A stretch of 64,000 bases of DNA from Acidobacteriota bacterium (GTDB lineage Bacteria > Acidobacteriota > Vicinamibacteria > Vicinamibacterales > UBA2999). Position 1 is the first letter of the stretch. Each line of letters opens with the position of its first letter. A program made the position numbers and the translations under genes. Shown here piece after piece: positions 10,408 through 19,753 of this stretch. The notes under the pieces are model-generated. The model was not told the origin of the DNA, made no database searches, and was given only the letters and a program-made list of their open reading frames with translations. The DNA lies in contig JADZCN010000127.1 of NCBI GenBank assembly GCA_020851565.1, forward strand, positions 1-64,000. The letters run 5' to 3'.

Positions 10408-11979
10408 ATGTCCTCCGCTCCTGGCCTCCGCCCCTTTGCCGTGGCCTCGGATCTTGCGGGATTCGACACCGAGCGTGATCTGGGCTTCCCCGGCACCTTT
10501 CCTTTCACCCGCGGCATCCAGCCGACGATGTATCGGGGCCGGCTCTGGACGATGCGGCAGTACGCCGGCTTCGGCACCGCGGCGGAGTCGAACCAGCGCT
10601 ACCGCTATCTGCTCTCCCAGGGGGTGAGCGGCCTCAGCGTGGCGTTCGACCTGCCCACGCAGATCGGCTACGACTCCGACGCGCCGCTCGCAGCCGGTGA
10701 GGTTGGCCGCGTGGGTGTCGCCATCGACTCGGTCGAGGACATGGCGCTGCTCTTCGACGGCATCCCGCTCGATCGGGTGTCCACGTCGATGACGATCAAC
10801 GCCACGGCCATCATCCTGCTGGCCCTGTACATTGCCGTGGCCCGGCGCCAGGGCGTGGCTCCGAAGCAGCTCGCAGGCACCGTGCAGAATGACATCCTCA
10901 AGGAGTACGTGGCGCGCGGGACCTACATCTACCCTCCCGCCCACTCGCTGCGGATCGTCACCGACATCTTCGCGTTCTGCGAGCGCGAGGTGCCTCAGTG
11001 GAACACCATCTCGATCAGCGGATACCACATCCGCGAAGCGGGCTCGACGGCGGTCCAGGAGGTCGCCTTCACGTTCGCCAACGCCATCGCCTACGTGCAG
11101 GCCGCCGTTGACGCGGGGCTCGACGTGAACGCCCTCGGGCAGCGGCTGTCGTTCTTCTTCAACGCGCACAACGACTTCCTGGAGGAAGTGGCGAAGTTCC
11201 GCGCCGCGCGGCGCCTCTGGGCACGCCTGATGCGCGACCGCTTCGGTGCCACGAGCCCGCGAGCGCAGCAGCTGCGGTTCCACACACAGACGGCGGGCTC
11301 CACCCTTGCCGCCCAGCAGCCCGACAACAACATCGTCCGCGTGGCCGTGCAGGCGATGGCCGCCGTCCTGGGTGGCACGCAGTCGCTGCACACCAACGGG
11401 AGGGACGAGGCGCTGGCGCTGCCGACCGAGGAGGCGGCGCGAATAGCGCTGCGCACGCAGCAGATCATCGCCATGGAGACCGGCGTCACCAACACGGTCG
11501 ATCCGCTGGCGGGTTCGTACGAAGTGGAGCGGCGGACGAACGAAATCGAGCGGGCCGCACGCGAGCTGCTGGATCGGATAGACGCGCTGGGCGGCACACT
11601 TGCGGCGATCGACGCGGGCTACATCCAGCGGCAGATCCAGGAATCGGCGTACAGGGCCCAGGTGGCGGTGGATGCCGGCGAGGCGGTGGTCGTGGGCGTG
11701 AACCGGTACCAGACCGACGAACCTTCGCGCGTCGAGGTCTTCCAGCTGGACCCAGAGGTCGAGCGCCAGCAGGTGGAGCGCGTGCGCGAGGTACGGCGCT
11801 CGCGAGACCAGGCAGCCTGCCAGGCGTCGCTCGCGGCCGTCGAATCCGCCGCCCGCGGGCGCGACAACCTCGTCCCGGCCATCATTGCGGCGGTCGAGGC
11901 CCGCGCCACGGTCGGCGAGGTCGCCGACACCCTGCGCCGCGTCTTCGGCGAGCACCGCGAAACGGGCCTGGATGTCTGA
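10408..11979 (+). CDS. Acyl-CoA mutase large subunit (methylmalonyl-CoA mutase type)
   Basis: This is the catalytic TIM-barrel subunit of a coenzyme-B12-dependent acyl-CoA mutase, 523 residues. It opens with [17 protein letters not shown], continues [33 protein letters not shown] and [15 protein letters not shown], and ends around [19 protein letters not shown]. The C-terminal B12-binding domain is absent, as in two-subunit enzymes; the small subunit is not in the window. A Tyr in PTMY and an Arg in VARGTY at the positions used for the methylmalonyl carboxylate favour methylmalonyl-CoA over isobutyryl-CoA (inference). The stop overlaps the next ABC ATPase gene by 8 bases. The start could also be ATG 10399. 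Confidence 0.9.
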   Translation: MSSAPGLRPFAVASDLAGFDTERDLGFPGTFPFTRGIQPTMYRGRLWTMRQYAGFGTAAESNQRYRYLLSQGVSGLSVAFDLPTQIGYDSDAPLAAGEVGRVGVAIDSVEDMALLFDGIPLDRVSTSMTINATAIILLALYIAVARRQGVAPKQLAGTVQNDILKEYVARGTYIYPPAHSLRIVTDIFAFCEREVPQWNTISISGYHIREAGSTAVQEVAFTFANAIAYVQAAVDAGLDVNALGQRLSFFFNAHNDFLEEVAKFRAARRLWARLMRDRFGATSPRAQQLRFHTQTAGSTLAAQQPDNNIVRVAVQAMAAVLGGTQSLHTNGRDEALALPTEEAARIALRTQQIIAMETGVTNTVDPLAGSYEVERRTNEIERAARELLDRIDALGGTLAAIDAGYIQRQIQESAYRAQVAVDAGEAVVVGVNRYQTDEPSRVEVFQLDPEVERQQVERVREVRRSRDQAACQASLAAVESAARGRDNLVPAIIAAVEARATVGEVADTLRRVFGEHRETGLDV

Positions 11980-12976
11980 CGCCCTGCTCGCTGTCGAGGG
12001 CCTGACCACCGCCTTCGAGACCCGGGCGGGTACGCTCACGGCCGTCAACGGAGTGTCGTTCGACATTTGCCGGGGCGAAACCCTCGGCCTGGTGGGCGAG
12101 TCGGGGAGCGGCAAGTCGGTGACGGCCTTCTCGATCATCCGGCTGGTGCAGCCGCCCGGGCGCGTCATGGCAGGGCGTGTGGTCTTCCAGGGACGCGACC
12201 TCCTCTCGCTTCCCGAGGACGAGATGCGGCAGGTTCGCGGCGCCGGCATCGGCTTCGTCTTCCAGGAGCCGATGTCGGCCCTGAACCCGGTGATGCGCGT
12301 CGGCGAACACATCGTGGAGGCCCTGCGCGTGCACGGCCTGGCCACGCGAACCGAGGCGCGCGCGCGCGCCATCGACCTGCTGCGCGCGGCCCGGATCGGC
12401 GATGCCGAGCGCCGGGTGGACGACTACCCGCACCAGCTCTCGGGAGGCATGCGCCAGCGGGTCATGATCGCCATCGCGCTCGCCTGCCGGCCGCCGCTCG
12501 TGATCGCCGACGAGCCCACCACGGCGCTGGACGTCACGGTGCAGGCGCAGATCCTCGAGCTGCTGAGGGACATGAAGCGCGAGTTCGGGATCAGCCTGCT
12601 GCTCATCACGCACGATCTCGGGGTCGTCGCCGAGACAGCCGATCGCGTCGCCATCATGTACGCCGGCCGCATCGTCGAGCAGGCGCCGGTTCGCGACATC
12701 TTCAGGAGGCCTGCACATCCGTATACGCGTGGGCTGCTGGCCTCCATCCCGGGGGGCGCAGCCGGGTCGAGGCTCCACGCCATCGAGGGGACGGTACCCA
12801 ACCTCGCGTCGCTGCCGCCCGGTTGCTCCTTCGCCCCGCGCTGCAGCGAGCGGATGCCGGCGTGCAGTGCCGCGTTCCCCGAAGCCACCACGCTCGCCCC
12901 CGGGCACTCCGTGCGCTGCTACCTGCACCCGACTCCCGACTCCCGACTCCCGATTCCCGACGGAGCTGGAACCTGA
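11972..12976 (+). CDS. Peptide/nickel-type ABC transporter ATPase, DppD-like
   Basis: This is one of a pair of ATPases that energise oligopeptide or dipeptide import. Walker [10 protein letters not shown], signature LSGGMRQRV, Walker [13 protein letters not shown] and the H-loop THDLG are all present. The C-terminal cysteine-rich segment typical of the DppD/OppD group is there ([14 protein letters not shown]). The ATG lies inside the mutase gene and the stop overlaps the next ATPase start (TGATG), implying translational coupling. The last 12 or so residues ([13 protein letters not shown]) are coded by a CGACTCC tandem repeat, so the native tail may have been replaced. No permease or binding protein is in the window. 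Confidence 0.92.
   Translation: MSDALLAVEGLTTAFETRAGTLTAVNGVSFDICRGETLGLVGESGSGKSVTAFSIIRLVQPPGRVMAGRVVFQGRDLLSLPEDEMRQVRGAGIGFVFQEPMSALNPVMRVGEHIVEALRVHGLATRTEARARAIDLLRAARIGDAERRVDDYPHQLSGGMRQRVMIAIALACRPPLVIADEPTTALDVTVQAQILELLRDMKREFGISLLLITHDLGVVAETADRVAIMYAGRIVEQAPVRDIFRRPAHPYTRGLLASIPGGAAGSRLHAIEGTVPNLASLPPGCSFAPRCSERMPACSAAFPEATTLAPGHSVRCYLHPTPDSRLPIPDGAGT
12928..12960. repeat. CGACTCC heptamer array inside a gene end
   Basis: About four to five copies of CGACTCC (one variant CGATTCC) run through the last codons of the DppD-like gene, giving the tail PDSRLPIPD. Similar short-unit arrays are otherwise intergenic in this window. Confidence 0.8.
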
Positions 12977-13857
12977 TGCCACCGCTCGTCGAAGTCCGCA
13001 ACCTGGTGAAGCATTTCACGCGTGGCGGAGGCCTCTTCCGCCCGAAGTCCGTCGTCCGGGCCGTTGACGATGTCAGCTTCCACATCGACGAGGGCGAAAC
13101 CTTCGCCCTGGTGGGCGAGTCGGGGAGCGGCAAGAGCACGACCGGGCGATGCATGCTGCGGCTGACCGAGCCGACCTCAGGGGAAGTGCGGTTTCGAGGC
13201 GAGGACGTGCTCTCGTTCTCCGGCGCCCGCCTGCGTACGGCGCGGCGCGAGATGCAGATGGTCTTCCAGGACCCCTACTCGTCGCTCAACCCGCGGATGC
13301 GCGCGTTCACGATCGTGGAGGAGCCGCTGGTCATACACAGGATCGGTTCGAGAGCCGAGCGCCGCGCCCGCGTGAGCGAGCTGTTCAGGCTGGTGGGGCT
13401 GGATCCGGCCCAGCTCGACCGGTACCCCCGCGAGTTCAGCGGCGGCCAGCGCCAGCGCATCGGACTGGCGCGGGCGCTTGCGCTCAACCCGTCGTTCATC
13501 ATCGCGGACGAGCCGGTGTCGGCGCTCGACGTGTCCATCCAGGCTCAGGTGATCAACCTGTTGATGGACCTCCAGCAGCAGCTGAAGCTCACCTACCTGT
13601 TCATCGCGCACGACCTGCGGCTGGTGCGGCACATCTCGAACCGCGTGGCCGTGATGTACCTCGGCCGCATCGTCGAGATGGGCGCGACCGACCGCATCTT
13701 CGAGGACCCGCGGCATCCCTACACGCAGGCGCTGCTCTCGGCCGTGCCGGTGACCGATCCCGATGCGCCGAACCGGCGGATCGAGCTGGACGCGTCTCGT
13801 GTCGACCGGGATGCGCCGTTGCGAGACGTCGCCACCGGACACTGGGCGGCCGTCTAG
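12976..13857 (+). CDS. Peptide-type ABC transporter ATPase, DppF-like (short C-terminus)
   Basis: This is the second ATPase of the pair, 293 residues. Walker [15 protein letters not shown]-loop [13 protein letters not shown], signature [15 protein letters not shown], Walker [13 protein letters not shown] and [12 protein letters not shown] are intact. It is about 30-40 residues shorter than usual DppF/OppF proteins and lacks the C-terminal cysteine-rich motif present in its partner, ending [10 protein letters not shown]. It starts one base inside the stop of the preceding gene. The substrate cannot be told; permeases must be supplied elsewhere. Confidence 0.92.
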   Translation: MPPLVEVRNLVKHFTRGGGLFRPKSVVRAVDDVSFHIDEGETFALVGESGSGKSTTGRCMLRLTEPTSGEVRFRGEDVLSFSGARLRTARREMQMVFQDPYSSLNPRMRAFTIVEEPLVIHRIGSRAERRARVSELFRLVGLDPAQLDRYPREFSGGQRQRIGLARALALNPSFIIADEPVSALDVSIQAQVINLLMDLQQQLKLTYLFIAHDLRLVRHISNRVAVMYLGRIVEMGATDRIFEDPRHPYTQALLSAVPVTDPDAPNRRIELDASRVDRDAPLRDVATGHWAAV

Positions 13858-13934
13858 GTTCTGGGGTTCTCGGGTTCTCGGGTTCTGGGGTCTCAGGTTC
13901 CAGGCTCGAGGGTTCCCGGGTTCTCGTTCGGGGT
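13858..13934. repeat. GGTTCTGG/GGTTCTCG octamer array between convergent genes
   Basis: The whole 77-base gap between the DppF-like gene and the convergent LolD-like gene is made of degenerate GGTTCTGG and GGTTCTCG units. There is no second inverted arm. Copies of this array type recur at 18340, 46567, 47886 and 58767. Confidence 0.8.
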
Positions 13935-14666
13935 TCAGGCCGGAGTCTGGGCGGGCACGGGAGCCGCATGAGTGGGGCCGTGTGGGGTCTGCTTGTAGTC
14001 CTTCTCCACCTGGCCGTCCCGGATCGAAACCACTCGGTGCGCGTAGGCCGCAATGTCGGCCTCGTGGGTCACCAGGATGATGGTATTGCCGGCCTCGTGC
14101 AGCCGGGCGAACAGCGCCATGATCTCCACGCCGGTCTTCGAATCGAGGTTGCCCGTCGGCTCGTCGGCGAGCAGGATGGACGGGTTGTTCACCAGCGCGC
14201 GCGCGATGGCCACGCGTTGCCGCTGGCCGCCCGACAGCTCGTTGGGCCGGTGATTCATGCGCTGGGTGAGCTCCACCCGATCGAGCGCGGCCTTCGCGCG
14301 CTCCAGGCGGTCCTTCTTCGACACCCCCGCGTAGACGAGCGGCAGCTCCACGTTGTGGAGCGCGGTGGCGCGCGGCAGCAGGTTGAAGGTCTGGAAGACG
14401 AACCCGATCTCCTCGTTGCGAATCCGCGCCAGCTCGTTGTCGTTCATCTGGCTCACTTCGTTGCCGTTGAGGAGGTAGGTGCCCTTCGACGGGGTGTCGA
14501 GGCAGCCGATGAGGTTCATCAGCGTGGACTTGCCGGACCCCGACGGCCCCATGATGGCGACGTACTCGCCCTTGTCGATGGCGATGGAAACCCCGCGCAA
14601 GGCGTGAATCTCCTCCTCGCCCATGACGTAGGTCTTCCAGAGGTCGCGCGTCTCGATGAGGGCCAT
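13935..14666 (-). CDS. ABC transporter ATPase of the LolD/MacB family
   Basis: This cytoplasmic ATPase belongs to MacB/LolCDE/FtsE-type systems, which drive lipoprotein release, efflux or cell-envelope mechanotransmission rather than import. Walker [37 protein letters not shown] (Q-loop region), [19 protein letters not shown] and [12 protein letters not shown] are typical. The protein has 243 residues, with a proline/alanine-rich tail. No MacB-type permease is adjacent. A TAGACT box lies 6 bases upstream of the ATG. Confidence 0.93.
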   Translation of the reverse strand: MALIETRDLWKTYVMGEEEIHALRGVSIAIDKGEYVAIMGPSGSGKSTLMNLIGCLDTPSKGTYLLNGNEVSQMNDNELARIRNEEIGFVFQTFNLLPRATALHNVELPLVYAGVSKKDRLERAKAALDRVELTQRMNHRPNELSGGQRQRVAIARALVNNPSILLADEPTGNLDSKTGVEIMALFARLHEAGNTIILVTHEADIAAYAHRVVSIRDGQVEKDYKQTPHGPTHAAPVPAQTPA

Positions 14667-14672
14667 GGGATC

Positions 14673-14678
14673 AGTCTA
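14673..14678 (-). promoter_or_regulatory. -10-like box (TAGACT) before the LolD-like gene
   Basis: Reading the minus strand, TAGACT ends 6 bases before the start codon at 14666, which would make the mRNA leaderless. Confidence 0.5.
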
Positions 14679-14757
14679 CATGGACGTCACTCGGGCGGAT
14701 GGGGTTCCCGGCTCTGAAGTCCCGACACAGTGCGTGCCCGGCTCCCGACAAGAACCG

Positions 14758-16701
14758 CTACGCCTCCTCCTGATATTGCTCCCGCAGCCGAGCCACGACG
14801 GAAGGGTCGGCCAGTGTCGTGGTGTCTCCCAGGGTCTTCCCTTCCGCGATGTCCCGGAGCAGGCGCCGCATGATCTTCCCTGACCGGGTCTTGGGCAGAT
14901 CAGCCGCGAAGATGATGTCGTCGGGCCTGGCGATGGCCCCAATCTTGTGCGCCACGTGGCTCTTCAGCTCGTCGGCCAGCGCCTCCGAGTGGTACACACC
15001 CTCCTTCACGGTGACGAAAGCGCACAGCGCGTGCCCCTTGATCTGATGGGGTCGCCCGACCACGGCCGACTCGGCGACCTTCGGGTGGTCCACCAGCGCG
15101 CTCTCGACTTCCATCGTCCCGATGCGGTGGCCGGCGACGTTCAGGACGTCGTCGACGCGGCCGAGCAGCCAGTAGTATCCGTCGTCGTCCAGCTTCGCGC
15201 CGTCGCCGGTGAAGTAGATGTCCTTCGACCAGCGGCTCCAGTACTGCTGCACGTAGCGGTCCGGATCTCCATAGATGCCGCGGAGCATGCTGGGCCACGG
15301 CTTCGTGAGCGCGAGCAGGCCGCCGCCCACGGGCACTTCCTCACCCGCGTGGTTGAGCACCTTCGCGCTGATGCCGGGGAAGGGCTGCGTCGCCGAACCC
15401 GGCTTGGTACGCGTGATCCCGGGGAGCGGCGTGATGAGGATGGACCCGGTCTCCGTCTGCCACCACGTGTCGACAATCGGGCAGCGCTCGCGGCCGATGT
15501 GCAGGTGATACCAGACCCAGGCCTCGGGGTTGATGGGCTCTCCCACCGAACCGAGCAGCCTCAGGGTGGACATGTCGCGGCGTGCGGGCCAGTCCGTGCC
15601 CCAGCGCATGAATGCGCGGATGGCCGTGGGCGCCGTATAGAAGATGGTGACGCCGTAGCGCTCGATGATCTCCCAGAACCGATCCTTCTGCGGCCAGTCC
15701 GGCGCGCCTTCGTACATCACCACCGTGGCGCCGTTGGCGAGTGGCCCGTAGACGACGTAGCTGTGGCCAGTCACCCAGCCAATGTCGGCCGAGCACCAGT
15801 ACACGTCGTCGTCCTTGACGTCGAAGACCCACTTCGTGGTCGCGTAGCAGCCCAGCAGGTATCCCGCCGTGGTGTGGACGATGCCCTTGGGCTTCCCGGT
15901 CGTTCCCGAGGTATAGAGGATGTAGAGCATGTCCTCCGAGTCCATCGGCTCCGGAGCGCACTCGAACGGCGCGCCATCCATCAGCTCGTGGTACCAGCGA
16001 TCGCGCCCTTCCTTCATGTGCACGGGAATGTCGGAGTAGCCCCGGCGCACCACGACGACGTGCTCGATGCTCGGCGTCTCGGCCAGCGCCTCGTCCGCCA
16101 TCTGCTTGAGCGGGATGATGCCGCCTCGCCGATAGCCGCCATCGGCGGTGACCAGCAGGCGCGCCTGGGCGTCGTTGATGCGGTCCCGCAGCGACTCGGC
16201 CGAGAAGCCGCCGAACACGACCGAGTGGACGGCGCCGATGCGCGCGCACGCCAGCATGGCAACGGCCAGCTCGGGCACGAGGGGCATGTAGAGCGCCACA
16301 CGGTCACCCTTGCGGATGCCGAGGCCTTTCAGCACGTTGGCGAACTGGCAGACCTGGCGATAGAGGTCGAAGTAGGTCAGCGTCCGGCGGTCGCCTGGCT
16401 CGCCCTCCCAGATGAAGGCCGCCTTGTTGCGGCGCCAGGTGCGCACGTGGCGGTCCAGGCAGTTGGCGCTGACATTGAGCTTCCCGCCGACGAACCACTT
16501 CGCATGGGGCGGGTTCCACTCGAGCACGCGAGACCAGGGCTCGATCCACTCGAGCTCGTGGGCAAATCCCTCCCAGAAGGCCTCCGGGTTCTCCGCGGCC
16601 CGGGCGTAGACCCCTGGATCGCTCACGTGAGCCTTCGCGCGAAAGTCGGCGGACGGTTCGAAGGTGCGGTCTTCCCTGAGCAGCGCGTCGATCTCGGACA
16701 T
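14758..16701 (-). CDS. acsA: Acetyl-CoA synthetase
   Basis: This AMP-forming enzyme activates acetate to acetyl-CoA in the cytoplasm. The protein has 647 residues, the normal length. It has the P-loop [14 protein letters not shown], the WWQTETGSI motif, [20 protein letters not shown] and [13 protein letters not shown]. Near the end is [11 protein letters not shown], whose lysine is the regulatory acetylation site in the family. I chose ATG 16701 (start [11 protein letters not shown]): longer frames run into a GGTGCA array, and a perfect TATAAT lies 6 bases upstream. It follows the ExeA-like gene on the same strand with its own predicted promoter. Confidence 0.96.
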   Translation of the reverse strand: MSEIDALLREDRTFEPSADFRAKAHVSDPGVYARAAENPEAFWEGFAHELEWIEPWSRVLEWNPPHAKWFVGGKLNVSANCLDRHVRTWRRNKAAFIWEGEPGDRRTLTYFDLYRQVCQFANVLKGLGIRKGDRVALYMPLVPELAVAMLACARIGAVHSVVFGGFSAESLRDRINDAQARLLVTADGGYRRGGIIPLKQMADEALAETPSIEHVVVVRRGYSDIPVHMKEGRDRWYHELMDGAPFECAPEPMDSEDMLYILYTSGTTGKPKGIVHTTAGYLLGCYATTKWVFDVKDDDVYWCSADIGWVTGHSYVVYGPLANGATVVMYEGAPDWPQKDRFWEIIERYGVTIFYTAPTAIRAFMRWGTDWPARRDMSTLRLLGSVGEPINPEAWVWYHLHIGRERCPIVDTWWQTETGSILITPLPGITRTKPGSATQPFPGISAKVLNHAGEEVPVGGGLLALTKPWPSMLRGIYGDPDRYVQQYWSRWSKDIYFTGDGAKLDDDGYYWLLGRVDDVLNVAGHRIGTMEVESALVDHPKVAESAVVGRPHQIKGHALCAFVTVKEGVYHSEALADELKSHVAHKIGAIARPDDIIFAADLPKTRSGKIMRRLLRDIAEGKTLGDTTTLADPSVVARLREQYQEEA

Positions 16702-16707
16702 GGGGAG

Positions 16708-16713
16708 ATTATA
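16708..16713 (-). promoter_or_regulatory. Consensus -10 box (TATAAT) before acsA
   Basis: On the minus strand, TATAAT is followed by six bases (CTCCCC) and the ATG. The upstream DNA is a GGTGCA array with no -35 match at normal spacing. This is the cleanest predicted leaderless promoter in the window along with the one at 35782. Confidence 0.65.
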
Positions 16714-16793
16714 GGTGCAAGGTGCAAGGTGCAGGGTGCACGGGTGCAAGGGTGCAGGGTGCACGGTGTCCGGTGCACGGGTGTGCGGACCGC
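16714..16793. repeat. GGTGCA heptamer array upstream of acsA
   Basis: Units GGTGCAA, GGTGCAG and GGTGCAC are repeated about ten times between the ExeA-like gene end and the acsA promoter. The same unit builds the larger inverted array at 35793-35985. Confidence 0.8.
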
Positions 16794-16801
16794 CGGGTCT
16801 C

Positions 16802-17707
16802 TCAGCGGTGGGCGGCGGAGACCGGGACTCCGGGGACGACGCGGTGAGTGCCGTACCAGCGGAAGCGCTTCGACCTCAGCCGCAACAGTTCGAGCGACGC
16901 CGCAGCCGTCTCGAACATCGACGGCTCGAGCCTGCGGACGCGGATCGCCGCGGCTTCCTGCAGCGCCCGCTCGCACAGCAGGTTGACGAGACGGGGCAGT
17001 CCCCCCGACAGGGCATGAACGACGTCGACGGCCTTCGGGCCGATGGTGATCGGCGCCCCGCCGGCCACGTGCAGGCGATGCTGGATGTACGGCTCGCACT
17101 CGTCGCGATCGAGGGCCGTCAGCCGAGCCCGGTGGAGCACCACGTCGTCGAGGACGCGCGGCAGCGTCGGAGACCCCACCGTCGGCGGCTGGGAGGAGAG
17201 CACCACCTGCAGCAACGGCTCCTCACCCGACTCGAGCGAGAGGAGCCCGAGCAGGGTCTCCACGGTCACCTGGGGCAGGAGATGCGCCTCGTCCAGGAGG
17301 ATCAACGGTCGCGGCGCGCCGCTCGTGCGCAGCCAGTCCTCGAGCCAGCGGCTCAGCTCGTCGTGTCCGGCCGCGACCAGGCGGTCCGTGGCCGCCGCAT
17401 CCTGCCGCGCCGCCCCCAGCTGCTGCAGCAGCCGCTGATACAGCTCCCCGGGCGACAGCAGCGCATTGGAGATGTAGACCACGCGCGATTCCTGCTGGAA
17501 CGTGCGGATGAGGGTCCGGCAAAGCGTGGACTTGCCCGTTCCCAGGTCGCCGGTCAGCAGCAGGACGGGGGCACGCCTGGCCAGGCCCGTTGAGAGCCCG
17601 CCCAGTGCCCGCGCATGAGCGCGGCTCCGGAAGTGATACCGGGCGTCCGGGGTCAGGCTGAAAGGGCGCTCGAACAGCCCGAAGAACGACTCGTAGCCGG
17701 AGTGCAT
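16802..17707 (-). CDS. ExeA/GspA-like AAA ATPase
   Basis: The protein has 301 residues. The N-terminal [20 protein letters not shown] and [14 protein letters not shown] are hallmarks of the ExeA family of secretion or exopolysaccharide-linked ATPases. Walker A is [13 protein letters not shown] and Walker B is [12 protein letters not shown]. The C-terminal lid and winged-helix part is normal ([24 protein letters not shown]). There is no peptidoglycan-binding extension, and no general secretion or exopolysaccharide genes lie nearby, so the partner is unknown. The start at ATG 17707 fits the family's short N-terminus. Confidence 0.85.
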   Translation of the reverse strand: MHSGYESFFGLFERPFSLTPDARYHFRSRAHARALGGLSTGLARRAPVLLLTGDLGTGKSTLCRTLIRTFQQESRVVYISNALLSPGELYQRLLQQLGAARQDAAATDRLVAAGHDELSRWLEDWLRTSGAPRPLILLDEAHLLPQVTVETLLGLLSLESGEEPLLQVVLSSQPPTVGSPTLPRVLDDVVLHRARLTALDRDECEPYIQHRLHVAGGAPITIGPKAVDVVHALSGGLPRLVNLLCERALQEAAAIRVRRLEPSMFETAAASLELLRLRSKRFRWYGTHRVVPGVPVSAAHR

Positions 17708-17767
17708 GCCACTGCACTTATCGGCCCGGCCACCCGGGAACTACAGGAGTTCGCGGCTCACCCGGGT

Positions 17768-18322
17768 TCAGGCCCCCGTGCCGTCCGGCGGTGGGGGCGG
17801 CGACAACGGGGGTGGGGGCGGCGTGAAGGTCGGCGGCGTGAACGTGGGAGCCGGGGGTGGCACGGGCGGCGGAGGCGGTTCGTTCTTGCGGAAGAAGAGC
17901 GCCCCGAACAGTCCGCCAACCATCCCGAACACGCTGCACACGCAGAGAGTGATGAAGAAGCCGACAACCGCCGCCACACCCATGACCGGGCCGCTCTTCA
18001 GCGCCTCGAGGAACTCGCGCGCCTCGGGCGGCATGTCGCTGGACATCGCCTGCTCGATGATCCCCGCCTGGAACGGCAGGAGGGCCGCATTCAGCGGAAT
18101 GGCCACGATGGTCCATACCACCGCGCCGATGGCGCCGGCCATGAGCCCGACCAGCGCGCCGTCACCCACCGTGATGGGCGCCGGCCGCTGCTGCTGCATG
18201 AGGTAGGCGGCGAGCCCGCCGCCAAACAGGATCCAGGCGCAGCAGCAGTTCGCCAGGTTGATGACCGGCAGGGCCGAGAGAACACCCATGGCCACGCCGC
18301 CGAGCAGGGCTGGCTGAAGCAT
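17768..18322 (-). CDS. Small membrane protein with proline-rich tail
   Basis: The protein has 184 residues. Four hydrophobic segments are visible: around 5-20, 24-42 (with a CCC cluster), 55-78 and 110-145. A cytoplasmic or periplasmic tail of proline runs (PPPPPVPPPAPTFTPP) follows. I do not recognise a named function; the NLANCCCAWILFGGGLAAYL segment is of a kind I associate with acidobacterial hypothetical proteins. A TAGAAT box 7 bases before the ATG suggests its own promoter. Confidence 0.65.
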   Translation of the reverse strand: MLQPALLGGVAMGVLSALPVINLANCCCAWILFGGGLAAYLMQQQRPAPITVGDGALVGLMAGAIGAVVWTIVAIPLNAALLPFQAGIIEQAMSSDMPPEAREFLEALKSGPVMGVAAVVGFFITLCVCSVFGMVGGLFGALFFRKNEPPPPPVPPPAPTFTPPTFTPPPPPLSPPPPPDGTGA

Positions 18323-18329
18323 GGGGGGG

Positions 18330-18335
18330 ATTCTA
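18330..18335 (-). promoter_or_regulatory. -10-like box (TAGAAT) before the membrane protein gene
   Basis: On the minus strand, TAGAAT ends 7 bases (all C) before the ATG at 18322. A GGTTCTGG hairpin array lies immediately upstream. Confidence 0.5.
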
Positions 18336-18337
18336 TC

Positions 18338-18412
18338 TGAGGTTCTGGGGTTCTGGGGTTCTGCGTCAGCGAACCCCGGAACTGCAGAACCTCAGAACCC
18401 CCGAACCCTTCG
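18338..18412. repeat. Inverted GGTTCTGG array between inositol synthase and the membrane protein gene
   Basis: Three GGTTCTGG units (18338-18364) face a run of complementary GAACCCC/AGAACC units (18371-18408) across a short loop, forming a hairpin. It sits just after the inositol synthase stop and before the next promoter, so it could end the inositol synthase transcript. Confidence 0.75.
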
Positions 18413-18414
18413 TG

Positions 18415-19728
18415 CTAGTCGTAGTACTCGAGCCCGAGGTGCGTGATCAGCTCCTCGCCCTTCATGTAGCGGAGCGTGTTCTTCAGCTTCATCAGCTGGA
18501 TGAACAAGTCGTGCTCCGGGTACACCTCTTTGGCGTGCATCGGGGCCTTGAAATAGAACGACAGCCACTCCTGGATGCCGAACATCCCGGCTCGCTTCGC
18601 CAGGTCGAGGAACAGCGCCGAGTCGAGAACGATGGGCGCCGCCAGGATCGAGTCGCGGCACAGGAAGTTGATCTTGAGCTGCATCGGGTAGCCGAGCCAG
18701 CCCACGAGATCGATGTTGTCCCAGCCTTCCTTGTTGTCGCCGCGCGGCGGGTAGTAGTTGATCCGGACGACGTGCGAGATGTCCTTGTAGAGCTCGGGAT
18801 ACAGGTGCGGCTGGAAGATGTAGTCGAGCGCCGACTTCTTGCTCTCTTCCTTGGTCTTGAACGACTCGGGGTCGTCCAGCACCTCCCCGTCGCGGTTGCC
18901 GAGGATGTTGGTGGAGTACCACCCCCGCACGCCCAGCAGGCGCGCCTTCAGGCCGGGCGCAATCACCGTCTTGATGAGCGTCTGCCCGGTCTTCATGTCG
19001 TTGCCGGCGATGGGCGCCTTCGTCTGATTGGCCAGTTCCAGCATCGCGGGCACGTCGGCGGTGAGGTTGGGCGCCGCGTTGGCGAACGGGATGCCCTCCT
19101 TGAGCGCGGCGTACGCGTACACCATGCTGGAAGGAATCGCATCGTCACTCTGCTCCAGTCCCTTCTCGAGGGCGGCGAGCGACTGGTGCACCGGGCCTTC
19201 CGTCATGAAGACTTCCGTGCTGCCACACCACACCATCACGAGGCGCGAGCAGCCGTTCTTCTCCTTGAAGGCCCGGATGTCGGCAATGAGCTGTTCGGCC
19301 AGGTCCTTCTTGTTCCTGCCCTTCTTGACGTTGGGACCGTTCAGGCGCTTCACGTAGCGCTGGTCGAACACGGCCGGCATGGGCTTGATGGCTTCCATCT
19401 CGCCGCGGACCTTGTCGAGGAGCGCCGGCTCGAGCACGCCCGCGGTGCGGGCGGCAGCGTAGCAGTCCTCCTCGAAGATGTCCCACCCGCCGAAGACGAT
19501 GTCGTCCAGGCCGGCCAGGGGCACGAAGTCCTTGATCCTCGGCGACCGGGCGTCGGTGCGCTTGCCAAGCCGGATGGTGCCCATCTGGGTGAGCGATCCA
19601 ATGGGCTGCGCAAGACCTTTACGGATGGCGGCCACGCCCGCGATCGTCGTGGTGCTGACGGCACCCAGACCCACGAGCAGGACACCCAGTTTCCCCTGTG
19701 CAGGAGCGATGTTTATTGGCGTCTTCAC
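18415..19728 (-). CDS. ino1: Inositol-3-phosphate synthase
   Basis: This NAD-dependent enzyme isomerises glucose-6-phosphate to 1D-myo-inositol 3-phosphate, the entry to inositol lipids and inositol-based solutes. The protein has 437 residues. The dinucleotide site is GVLLVGLGAVSTTTIAGV; the family core includes APIAGNDMKTGQTLIKTV, RGWYSTNILGNRDGEVL and LGYPMQLKINFLCRDSILAAP. The start is GTG 19728 with no ribosome site but with a TAAGAT box 9 bases upstream. A methyltransferase-like gene diverges from it with only 25 bases between the start codons. Confidence 0.93.
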   Translation of the reverse strand: MKTPINIAPAQGKLGVLLVGLGAVSTTTIAGVAAIRKGLAQPIGSLTQMGTIRLGKRTDARSPRIKDFVPLAGLDDIVFGGWDIFEEDCYAAARTAGVLEPALLDKVRGEMEAIKPMPAVFDQRYVKRLNGPNVKKGRNKKDLAEQLIADIRAFKEKNGCSRLVMVWCGSTEVFMTEGPVHQSLAALEKGLEQSDDAIPSSMVYAYAALKEGIPFANAAPNLTADVPAMLELANQTKAPIAGNDMKTGQTLIKTVIAPGLKARLLGVRGWYSTNILGNRDGEVLDDPESFKTKEESKKSALDYIFQPHLYPELYKDISHVVRINYYPPRGDNKEGWDNIDLVGWLGYPMQLKINFLCRDSILAAPIVLDSALFLDLAKRAGMFGIQEWLSFYFKAPMHAKEVYPEHDLFIQLMKLKNTLRYMKGEELITHLGLEYYD

Positions 19729-19737
19729 AACCTGACG

Positions 19738-19743
19738 ATCTTA
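19738..19743 (-). promoter_or_regulatory. -10-like box (TAAGAT) before ino1
   Basis: On the minus strand, TAAGAT ends 9 bases before the GTG start at 19728. It shares bases 19742-19743 with the -10 box of the divergent gene. Confidence 0.5.
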
Positions 19744-19747
19744 TCAT
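19742..19747 (+). promoter_or_regulatory. -10-like box (TATCAT) before the methyltransferase-like gene
   Basis: TATCAT ends 6 bases before the ATG at 19754, predicting a leaderless mRNA. It overlaps the opposing ino1 box by two bases. Confidence 0.55.
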
Positions 19748-19753
19748 GGGGCC

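Noticed and set aside
10330-12372. Long minus-strand frame across the mutase and DppD-like genes
   Set aside because: It overlaps two clear genes, including the codons of Walker A and B motifs, and encodes only low-complexity sequence.
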